Below, in pieces: positions 48,013-57,100 of a stretch of DNA of 57,130 bases. The DNA is from Streptomyces hilarionis (lineage in GTDB: Bacteria; Actinomycetota; Actinomycetes; Streptomycetales; Streptomycetaceae): contig NZ_JAHHIT010000061.1 of the NCBI RefSeq assembly GCF_024539675.1, forward strand, positions 1 through 57,130, written 5' to 3'. Under the pieces are notes generated by a model. The model saw only the letters and a list, made by a program, of their open reading frames with translations. It was not told the DNA's origin and did no database searches. The translations under genes and the position numbers were made by a program. Positions within the stretch are counted from its first letter, which is position 1; every line of letters begins with the position of its first letter.

Positions 48013-48777
48013 GTGGACTCAAGCGTCGCGAAGGGCCTCGACGCTCTGTCTGAGCTCGCTCGCGGTCCCGCCGACGGCCGGCCCGCCGGCGCCGTCGCAT
48101 CCGTCTCGGAGCTGGCCCGCAGGCTGGGCCGCGACCGCAGCCAGCTGTCCCGCGTGCTCACCGCCATGGCCGCCGAGGAGTTCGTCGCCCGCGACGAGGG
48201 ATCCGGCGGTTTCGCGCCGCACTGGCGGCTCTACACGGCGGCGCGCGACCTCACGGCCCACCGCCTGCGCACCGACGGCCTCACGGCCCTGGAGGGCATG
48301 GCGGCCGAGACCGGCGAGAGCTGCTACCTGGGCGTCCTGGCCGGGGACGCCACGGTGACCATCGCCGAGCGGGTGCCCGCCGGCAGCCGCCAGCTCGGTT
48401 CGTGGATCGGCCGCCCCTACCCGGCCTATTGCAGCGACTGCGGCCAGGCCCTGCTGAGCGACGCCGACGACGACGAGGTGGCGGCGGTCTTCGCCCGCAC
48501 CGAGTTCGTCCGCCACGGGCCCAACACCCCCACCGGCCTGGAGGACTTCCTGCGCCGTCTGGAGCAGACCCGTCGCCGCGGCTACTCGATCGTCGACGAG
48601 GAGGCCGAGCCCGGGCTGTACTCCGTCGCCGTGCCGGTCCGCGACTTCACCGACGAGGTCGTGGCCGCCGTGCAGGTCGTCGGCCCGCGCCACCGCCTCG
48701 AACCGAGGACGCGGGAATGCGCGACGGCCGCCCTGCGCTGGGCCGGCCGCCTCGAGGCCGCGCTGCGCGGGAGGTGA
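48013..48777 (+). CDS. IclR-family regulator
   Basis: Regulator of 254 residues. SSVAKGLDALSELAR begins the winged helix, VSELARRLGRDRSQLSRVLT is the recognition region; the effector domain has GESCYLGVLAGDATVTIAER, PYPAYCSDCGQALLSDADDD and VAVPVRDFTDEVVAAVQVVG. GTG 48013 has GGAGG five nt upstream and fits the family's usual N-terminus; GTG 47929 would add 28 acidic residues. Likely controls the permease operon and itself. Confidence 0.88.
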   Translation: MDSSVAKGLDALSELARGPADGRPAGAVASVSELARRLGRDRSQLSRVLTAMAAEEFVARDEGSGGFAPHWRLYTAARDLTAHRLRTDGLTALEGMAAETGESCYLGVLAGDATVTIAERVPAGSRQLGSWIGRPYPAYCSDCGQALLSDADDDEVAAVFARTEFVRHGPNTPTGLEDFLRRLEQTRRRGYSIVDEEAEPGLYSVAVPVRDFTDEVVAAVQVVGPRHRLEPRTRECATAALRWAGRLEAALRGR

Positions 48778-48901
48778 GCGGCCGCCCGCCCGAGCGGGGG
48801 CGCGGCGCGGTGGAGGCGGGGCCGATCATTTCCGGGAATCCGCGAACACGTGGCGTGGGACTGCTCTAACTTGGCGTTACGCAACGGGAAGGAGCGGGCT
48901 C

Positions 48902-49606
48902 GTGACGGAGAGTGGCTCCGAGGGGGAGCGGGAGCCGTCGGCACGCTGGAACGCCATGGTCGCGGGCACCGTCGAGGGGGCGCAGAAGGAAGCGGAGACG
49001 CTCCGCGCGGCCGCACGCGACGAAGCCGCCCGCATCCGTGCCCAGGCCGAAGCCGAGGCCGGCCGGTTGGCCGCCGAGGCCCAGCACGATGCCGACAAAC
49101 TCGTGCAACAGGCCAGGGCGAGAGCGGCGCGGCTGCTCGCCGGCACCGACGCGAAAGTCCCTCCCGCAGCCGCAGCCGCAGGCGCGGCCCCTCACCGGCC
49201 CCGCCTCCTGCGCGCCGCCGCCCCCACCGCCGCCGCGGTGCTGACCGTCTCCGTCGGCGTGCTGGGCGTGGTGCTCCTCAACGAGCGACCGCCCGGGCCC
49301 TGCCGTTCCGCCCAGGACGAGACCTCGCGCCCCGTCTCGTCGGCGAGCCCGGTCGGCATGCAGCCGATCGGAGCGGTGGCGCGACAGCGGTCGGGGTCAG
49401 GACGTCTGCCCCAGAGCTGGATCACCGGAGGGGCGCTTCCCTCACACCTCTTCAGCTTTCCGCCGCCCTCGGAGTCCGCCACCACGCAGGAGACCCCCTC
49501 CTCGGCCGACCCCGCCGCCGCGCCCGGGTCCCCGTCCGCCACGCCCGCCTCTCCCACGGCCGGGCCTTCCGCCCGGGAATCCACCTCGGCCACGGGATGC
49601 CGGTAG
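48902..49606 (+). CDS. Coiled-coil membrane protein (hypothetical)
   Basis: Protein of 234 residues starting with GTG after AAGGAG. Residues ~18-82 form a long Ala/Glu/Arg coiled coil like those of V/F-type ATPase stator or DivIVA-like proteins. One membrane helix (LTVSVGVLGVVLLN, ~110-125) follows, then a ~105-residue Ser/Pro/Thr-rich extracytoplasmic tail ending in a cysteine (ATGCR). Unrecognised family; a wall-spanning tether is a possible role. Confidence 0.7.
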   Translation: MTESGSEGEREPSARWNAMVAGTVEGAQKEAETLRAAARDEAARIRAQAEAEAGRLAAEAQHDADKLVQQARARAARLLAGTDAKVPPAAAAAGAAPHRPRLLRAAAPTAAAVLTVSVGVLGVVLLNERPPGPCRSAQDETSRPVSSASPVGMQPIGAVARQRSGSGRLPQSWITGGALPSHLFSFPPPSESATTQETPSSADPAAAPGSPSATPASPTAGPSARESTSATGCR

Positions 49607-49691
49607 GCGCCGAGGGTCCGCTGCCCCCGGCCGTCGGAACGCCGAGCCCCCTCGCGGAGGTTCGGCAGCGGCCTCGTCGCCGGTGTCCGAC

Positions 49692-50057
49692 TCAGGCGAG
49701 ATCGGTCAGGTCCTCCGCGAAGACCTGTGACAGAGGCTGCGGTCCCACGTACTGCTGGCAGTTGCACTGACCCGCCTCGTAGTGCAGCGGCTTCTTGTTC
49801 TCGTCCCAGGCGGTCGGCACCTCCACCCGCTCGTGGCACCGGCCCTGCTTGTCGTGCTTGGCCAGATGGTGCGTGCACCCGCACACCGGCTCCGGCGGCT
49901 TGTGCGCCGCCTCGACGGCCAGACGCTCCTGCCGCGCCGCCTCCAGCAACTGCACCTTGCGCTCGTGCCGATGGCGCAGCGCGGTACGGACGTTGTCGGC
50001 CACCCACGCGAAGCCGCCCGTCCAGAACACGATGAGAACCCACCAGAACCAGTCCAC
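49692..50057 (-). CDS. Cysteine-rich membrane-anchored protein (hypothetical)
   Basis: Protein of 121 residues starting with GTG after AAGGGG. It has one N-terminal helix (WFWWVLIVFWTGGFAWV), a short coiled segment (RHERKVQLLEAARQERLAVE), then a Cys/His-rich domain (CGCTHHLAKHDKQGRCH and CNCQQYVG) able to bind one or two zinc ions on the cytosolic side. It is conserved-looking in streptomycetes; role unknown. Confidence 0.75.
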   Translation of the reverse strand: MDWFWWVLIVFWTGGFAWVADNVRTALRHRHERKVQLLEAARQERLAVEAAHKPPEPVCGCTHHLAKHDKQGRCHERVEVPTAWDENKKPLHYEAGQCNCQQYVGPQPLSQVFAEDLTDLA

Positions 50058-50201
50058 CGACTGTCCCCTTCCCCCTGTTTGCCGCAGGCCAGCATAGAGG
50101 GCCCGTCGCGGACCCGAGCCGGTCCTTGTGGGCTGCTGCCGCGCACAGCTGGTGAGAGTTAGGGTCGTGCCCGGCATGGTCGGAGAAACGGGGGTCTCAG
50201 C

Positions 50202-50744
50202 ATGAGCGGAACAGTGACGGCGGTCAGCAGCAACGGCGTGTACTCGTTCACCAAACCGAACCGGGACAGCGTCAGGCTGCTCGCCGAACTCGGCGTCGAG
50301 GGCGACGTGCACGCCGGAGTGACGGTCAAGCACCGCTCGCGCGTCGCGCAGGACCCCACCCAGCCCAACCTGCGGCAGGTGCACCTCATCCACGAGGAGC
50401 TGTTCGCCGAGGTCGCCGACGCGGGGTTCCCGGTGGCGGCCGGTGAGCTCGGCGAGAACATCACCACCCGTGGCATCGATCTGCTCGGCCTGCCCGTCGG
50501 CGCCCTGCTCCGCATCGGCGACGAGGCGGTCCTGGAGGTGACCGGCCTGCGCAACCCCTGCCTTCAGATCGACGCCTTCCGGAACGGGCTTCTCAAGCAG
50601 GTCGTCGGGCGGGACGAGGCGGGGAACGTGGTGCGCAGGGCCGGCATCATGAGCATCGTGCGGGAAGGCGGCACCGTGCGCCCCGGCGACACGATCGAGG
50701 CGGAGCTTCCCGACGGGCCGCATCGGCCCCTGGAACGGGTCTGA
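50202..50744 (+). CDS. MOSC domain protein
   Basis: Protein of 180 residues. GVEGDVHAGVTVKHRSR, LRQVHLIHEELFAEV, LGENITTRGIDLLGLPVGAL and VTGLRNPCLQID are the MOSC blocks, with the conserved Cys near residue 124 that handles sulfur in molybdenum-cofactor sulfurase-related proteins. It is a stand-alone MOSC protein of the YiiM type. It could act in cofactor maturation, but no molybdoenzyme is adjacent. Confidence 0.9.
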   Translation: MSGTVTAVSSNGVYSFTKPNRDSVRLLAELGVEGDVHAGVTVKHRSRVAQDPTQPNLRQVHLIHEELFAEVADAGFPVAAGELGENITTRGIDLLGLPVGALLRIGDEAVLEVTGLRNPCLQIDAFRNGLLKQVVGRDEAGNVVRRAGIMSIVREGGTVRPGDTIEAELPDGPHRPLERV

Positions 50745-50756
50745 CGCCGGGTGCGC

Positions 50757-51044
50757 TCAGGCGACCCAGCCGATCAGCAGTCCTGACAACAGCGCGGCGG
50801 GACCCGCCGTCCACGGGGTGACCGCGCGCCTCGTCCTCCACTCGTCGATCACGAGCGTCGCGAACACGGCGACGAAGAGCCGGAGGAATCCGTCGGTCAG
50901 GTTCCCGTCCAGCCCGCTGAGCACTTGGCTCGTCGCGAACCCCGTCGCGGTCCAAAACAGCAGAGGGTTCGCCACGTGCTTCTCGGTCGCCAGGACCAGG
51001 ACCGCGACGACGAACACGACCTGCACGGTTTCGATGATCAGCAC
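50757..51044 (-). CDS. Small membrane protein downstream of the RHS gene (hypothetical)
   Basis: Protein of 95 residues starting with GTG after AGAGG. Three hydrophobic segments are visible (VQVVFVVAVLVLATE, LLFWTATGFATSQVLSG/LRLFVAVFATLVI and GPAALLSGLLIGWVA). It begins 72 nt past the RHS stop on the same strand, a position where immunity genes of RHS toxins are found, but a strong hairpin separates the two. No family recognised. Confidence 0.65.
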   Translation of the reverse strand: MLIIETVQVVFVVAVLVLATEKHVANPLLFWTATGFATSQVLSGLDGNLTDGFLRLFVAVFATLVIDEWRTRRAVTPWTAGPAALLSGLLIGWVA

Positions 51045-51062
51045 GACTGCCTCTCGCGTAGG

Positions 51063-51100
51063 GCGGGCGGCGGCCGGGTGTCTTCCCGGCCGCCGCCCGC
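51063..51100 (-). terminator. Strong hairpin after the RHS gene
   Basis: Perfect 16-bp GC arms (51063-51078 and 51085-51100) around TGTCTT, 17 nt past the RHS stop. No T-tract. It lies just upstream of the small membrane protein gene. Confidence 0.75.
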
Positions 51101-51116
51101 TCGATGTCCGGCCGGC

Positions 51117-54100
51117 CTACCTACAGCCGTGCGACTTGCCCCAGTAGGTGTAGGGAACGAATCCCGGATACAGCCACCACCACTGCAGTTCGAGGCAGTG
51201 ACCGACCTTCTGGGCCCACTTGGCCTTCTTCTCGATGAAGTAGGCGTCGATCGAGAGGAAGTTGAGAGCCGTGGCCTTGGCGATCTTCAGCAGCGACGCG
51301 ATGGTGCCCGCCTTGCCGCTCAGTCCGGCCCAGCTCTCGGCCTGCGCCGTCTCGTGCTTGTTGAACCGGATCCGCAGACCGTAGTAGTGCCACGAGAACA
51401 ACAGGCGCCCGGTCAGGTCGAGATCGTTCACCGGGTCGCTCGGGTAGGTGTAGGCGTCGGAGTTGCCTCCGTACACCGGGTCGGTGGTCAGGAACCGGCC
51501 GGTGGCCGGGGAGTAGAGGCGGACGCCCATCAGCACGACCTTGCCGAGCGGGTCGGACGGCCGCTGGTAGCCGCCGAGCCAGCCGTAGGCGCCGCCGAGG
51601 GCCGGGTCCTGTGCGTTGCCGTACTCGTCGAAGTGCTGAACGGCGGTGGCGGCGGCTGCGTCCAGCGGCCGGCGGACCGTGACGTCGCCGTGGATGTCGG
51701 TGAACTGAAGGACGACGTCGCCGCCCGCCGAGGTCGTGGCTCCCAGCGTGTCCTCGAGGCCTCTGACGTCACGGACGACGCCCTGGCCGGACACGCTCCA
51801 GGTGGGGCTGTCGCACCCGCAGCCGTAGTGGTTGGTGACCGTCGCGGTGTCGGTCCACGCGCCGTTCGCGTCCTTGGCCTGGGTGGTCTGGACGGCCGGG
51901 CGGTAGGCGGCGTCGAGGCTCCACGTGGTGCGGGTGGAGCCGACGGTCTCCGAGGCGACGAGGTCGCCGGTGTAGTACGACAGGCCGGTGTCGCCGGCGG
52001 CGACGGTGCGGCCGAAGGCGTCGTACGCGTAGCCGGGGTTCACCAGGCGGTCGGCCGAGTCGTAGGCGTAGGACGTGGTGGTCGTCGTGGCGTCGGCGGT
52101 GCCGCTGTCGCAGTCGTCCGAAGTGGTCCGCAGCGAGCTGCGGTTGCTGTCGGCGTCGAAGCCGTAGGCACGGGTGGTGCATCCGGTGTCGGTGGTGTCG
52201 GAGGCCTGGGTGAGGCGTCCGGAACCGTCGTACGCGTAGGCCGTGTCGATGCTCGGCCCGTCGGTCTCGGTGTGGCCGAGCTGCTGCCCGCTCGCCGAGT
52301 ACTGGGCCGTGTCGGAGGCGACGACGGCGCCGTCGGGCGCGGTGTACTCGCGGCTCGTCGGGTCGCCCACGGTGTCGGTGCCGACGGCCAGGACGTAGCC
52401 GCCGGGCAGGCCCTCGGAGGTGAGGGCGCCGTCCGCGTCGTACGTGCCGGTGAAGGCGCCGGCGACCGAGTCCGTCAGGCTCTTCACGTTCCCCGCCGTG
52501 TCGTACGCGTACGTCACGGTGGAAGGCGCCGAGTCGGTGGTCCTGACGGTCCGGTCGAGGACGTCGTAGCCGCGGGTGGCGGTGTTGCCGGCGCCGTCGT
52601 CGTACGACAGGACCCGGCCGAGGCCGTCGTAGGTGTAGGAGACGGTGTGGCCGCCCGAGGTCTGGGTCGCCGTCCGACCGTTGTTCTGGTCGTAGGTGAC
52701 GGTGGTGGCGGGGGTGTCCTTGCCGATGCCGCCGGTGACCTCGCTCCTGGTGTTGCGGCCCGCGCCGTCCGTGCCGATGGTCGTGGTGCGGGTCACGCCG
52801 TTCGCGGTCTCGGCCTTGGTGGCCGTCTGGCCCCAGCGGTTGTAGGTGTAGACGGTGGTGACCGCCTCGGCGGGATTGCCGCCGCCGTTCGTGATCGCGG
52901 CCGCGGGCGCCGTCCTGCACAGCAGTCCGGCCCATTCGGGACGGGCGCCGCAGCCGCCCGAGCCGTCCGCGGTGTAGTAGGTGTACCCGAGGGCGCCCGC
53001 GTCGGAGCCGGACGAGCCGGCGGTGCGCGTCGAGGCCACCCGGCCGGCGCTGTCGTACGACGTCACCGTGTCGGTGGGGGCGCCGCCCTGCGTGGCTTTC
53101 TGCTGACCCGTCGACCAGTCGTAGGTGGCGGTGACGGTGGTGGTGTCGCCGTCCGAGGGGTATCCGGCGACCGCGGCTCCGGTCACCGTGGTGGTGACCA
53201 GGTCCGAGACGGCCGCGTCGGCGGGCCGGTTCTCGTCGTAGGCGTACGACGTGTGCGAACGCGCCGGGACCGCGCTGCCGGCGGCCAGAGTGCCGCCGGC
53301 GCCCTTGAGTTCGCCGCTGAGGGTGATCTGGTGCAGCGGGCCGTACTCGTCGAGGAGCCGCTTGCCGTCGGCGGAGTACTCCGACACGGTGGCGAGCTGC
53401 CTGGCCCGGTCCGCGGTGGACAGGTCGCTCAGACCGAGGGCGGCGAGCTTGTCGGCGGCGGCGTCGGCCGTGCCGAGGGCGAGTTCCCGGTTGGCGGCCG
53501 TCAGGGCGGTGATCTCGTGGCCGTACGCGTCGTGGTCGGTGGCGCTGACGGCGCCGCCGGGCGTCGCGGCGTCGGTCTGCTCGCCGTCGGCGTCGATGTA
53601 GGTGATGGTCGCGCGGGTGTAGTCGCCGGCGGTCAGGTCGCTTCCGGAGTTGGAGGCGGGGACGCTGTCGGCCGGGAACACGGCGGTGGCGTCGGTCGGC
53701 GCCTCGGTCTGGCCCCAGCCGGCGACCGTGGCGGCGTCCATCTGGTGCGGGGCGCGGGCGCCGGACAGCGGTACGTCGTACAGCACGGTCGTCTTCGCCG
53801 TGCCCGACGTGCTGCTCGCGCTGCCCTCCGCCAGCGCCGGCCGCGACGCGCTCAGCAGCATGCCCGCGCCCGCCGTCAGAGCCGAGCCGGCCTTGCCGTA
53901 GGCGAGGGTCCAGGGCAGTTCGCCGGGCTTGGTGCACGTGGCCACCCGGCCGTCGGAGTCGTAGGTGTACTGCGTCTTCAGCGCGGGGCTGATGCGCGGG
54001 TCCCACACCTGGCGCAGCCGTCCGGAGGCGTCGTAGGCGTAGGAGGCGACGGTCTCGGCGGTGGCGGTGGAGGCGCCCGGGTCGGTGGCCCACAGCCTGA

Positions 54101-57100
54101 TCGCCTTGACCTGGCCCTTGTGGTCGCCGGGCACGGAGTCGGTGCCCGTCGTGGAGTCCGCGTAGACGAATTCCAGGACCCGGCAGCCCTTGGTCGCCGG
54201 GGCGCTCTGGCAGGTCGCGGCCGGGACCGCGGTCGTCGGAGCGATCACGTACTCGGGGCGGGCCAGCTTGCCCGTGTCGTCGGTCTCGGAGACGGTGGTG
54301 ACCGTGGAGTCGGACACGGAGGTGGCCGACGAGGACAGGGTCCAGGTCGGGACCGTGGCGGCCGCCTTGGCGAACACCGTGGTGTTGGCGTCTGTGTCGG
54401 TCAGCGTGAACGTCGTGCCGGACAGACTGCCCGTCAGCGTCACGCCCTCGGCGCCGGTCTCCGGCTGCCAGCCGCCCTTGGAGGTCGCCGTGAAGGCGAT
54501 CGTGCCGCCGTCCGCCTCGAGCAGTTCCACCGAGGTGGCCGAGGTCCCGCGGATCTGTGTGTAGTCGCTGTCGGCCGCGTCGACGGCCGAGGTCCAGCCG
54601 GGGCCGAAGATGCGGGCCTGACCCTCGCTGTCCTTGTCGTTGGCGCGCGAGGAGTAGGAGCGCTCCACGTCCGCCGAGAAGGCGGAGGCGTCCGTCGCGG
54701 ACAGGGTGTAGTCACCGGTGAGTTCGTTCACCGTGCCGGGGCCGACGGTGGCGGTCGGGGCGGTGCCGGCGTCGCGGTCGAGCGTGACCCCCACGGTCTG
54801 CGAGTGGCCGGTGCTGCTGCCGTCCGTGAACACGGCGCGCAGCTGGATCACACCGTCCTCGGACAGGGAGTCGACGGCGTTCCACACCAGCTTGGCGGCG
54901 GCCCCGCCGGTGACGGCGACCGGCCAGGCGGACACGGCGCTGCCGGACGCGGTGACGTCGCCCACGGGCACGGTGTGCCAGCCGTCGGTCTCGCCGCGCC
55001 GGTACTCCCAGGTCACCCCGGTGTAGCCGGTCAGGCCCCGGGCCGCCAGGGTCAGTCGGCGGGCGGTGGTGTCGCCTTCCTGCGGCGAGACGACCGCCGC
55101 GCCCTCCGCGCCCACGCCGAAGGAGTACGTGGCGGTGGCGGCGGAGAGGTTGCCGGCCGCGTCGACGGTACGGGCGTACAAGGTGTGCCAGCCGTTCGCC
55201 GGGTCGATCGCGACGCTCTGCGCGTCACCTCCGGAGCCGTCGGTGGTGTCCGGCTTGCTGTTGGGCGCCGAGGCGTCGTCCAGGCCCCAGAAGTAGCCGG
55301 CGCCGTCCGACGACGAGGTGTCGAGCGTGCACGTCACCGGTCCGGCGGCCTTCGCGGTCCAGCCGTTGGCGTCGTAGGCGTCACAGGTGACGGTCGGCGC
55401 GGCGGGCGCGTCCGTGTTCGGTGTGAACGCGGTGTAGCCGGACCAGGACCCGTAGTCGGTGCCGTCGTTGGCCCGTACCCGGTAGCGCAGGTGCTTGCCC
55501 GCGGGAAGGGCGGAGGCGGGCGGGATCGTCAGCCGGGCCGTCGAACCGGACGCGACGGAGGTGGTGGTGCCGGTGTAGGAGGCGGTGGTGTCCGCGTACG
55601 CCGGGTCCGGGCTCACCTCGAACTGGGCCTTGGTACTGGACCCGTCCGGGTCGGTCACCCTGGCCGACAGGGTCGGGGTGGCCGAGGTGACGTACCGGGT
55701 CCCGTTGTAGGCGTTGACCTGGGACGGCGAGATCACCGGCGAACTCGGCACCGACGGGTACGAGTTGTACGTCACCACCAGCTTCGGGGCGTACCCGGCC
55801 GTGGTGTAGTTCGCCGAACGGAAGCGGCGCCAGGTGGTGGAGTCCTTCTCGTCCGCACCGCGCAGCTGGATGCCGTAGTTGGCGATGCCGCCGGCCCAGT
55901 CCTGGACCATGCTCGTCAGCGTCCAGTTCGACCAGTTCGGCGAGCACGTGGGGCCGCCCCAGTGACCCGTGTTGGAGGACTGGCTGCCGGTCGTGGTGCC
56001 CGGCTGCGCGCCCCAGGTGACCGAGGGCGAGTCCCAGGACGTGATGACCCGCTTGGCGAGCGTGGCCGGACCGGTGGTGTCACAGGTGGCCGAGTAGTAG
56101 TTGTACAGCGACATCGTGGCGCCGGTGACGTGCTTGCCCTTGAACTTCGAGGTGTCGAACCTCAGGTAGGAGCGGGCGGTGTCCGCGCCGGCGTCGTACG
56201 TGCCCGACTTCAGCTCCTGCGAGGAGATCTGCGAGTCGGGGTAGTCGGGGTTCTGCACCCAGGTGTCCGTGGTCACCGCCAGCGTGGTGGTCGGATCCAC
56301 CGTCACCGGGTAGGTCGCCCCGGCGAGGAAGGCCTCGTCCGGAGTCAGCACCAGGGTCTGCGAACCGTCCGCGGCGGTCTCGATCCTCGTCGCGACCCGT
56401 GCGCGGTGTGCGGACTCACCGGACGCCTTGTCCTTGCTGGAGTCCCACATCATCGGCGCCGGCGCCTCGGCGACCAGCTTGCCGGCACTGTCCTCGAGCA
56501 GCAGGTGGCCGGAGCGGGCCTGGGAGAGCCTGAGCCCGTGCAGGTTTAGCGGGATGCGGTACGACACCGCGTCGCCGTCGGGCCGCCGGGCGAGCCTGAT
56601 GTTCTCCGAGAAGCCCTGCGCGAGCGCGGTGACCGAGAGGGTCTGTCCGCCGCCCAGGCCGTAGGAGGCGGTGTTGTCCTTGACCTTCGGGTTGGGCAGC
56701 CTGCTCTCCCAGCCCAGGCCGAAGGCCGTCTTCCCCCGGGTCACCGAGGCGAGTTCGTCGTCCCCGCCGTCGGACACCGCGATGTCCGCCGCAGCGGCGC
56801 CCGGTGTGAGGGCGGAGCCGGTGTCGGACAGCGAGGTGTCGATGTCCTTCCACGTCCCGTCCTGCTTCACGCGGACCGGTCCGGCGTACGCCACTGTCTG
56901 CAGTTCCCCGCTCGGCAGCGCGTAGGTCGTCGAATCCGCCGTCCGCTCCGAGAGGGCCTCGATCCTGCGGTGCCGCGTCCGTGCCATCAGCATCGCCGAC
57001 GCCACCGAGTCCGCCGACGAGGCGGCCGTCTCGGCTCCCGATGGCGTGGTCGCGCGCGTCGCCGCGTTCCCCGCCTTCGCCGTCGTACCGGGAGCGGCGG

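Noticed and set aside
50925..56549. 1,874-codon open frame antisense to the RHS gene
   Set aside because: Composition is Gly/Arg/Val low-complexity with no domains; it is the high-GC shadow of the RHS gene, whose domains are clear.
57003..57005. GTG 57005 as the RHS start
   Set aside because: The frame stays open to the window edge and encodes a signal-peptide-like end before this codon.
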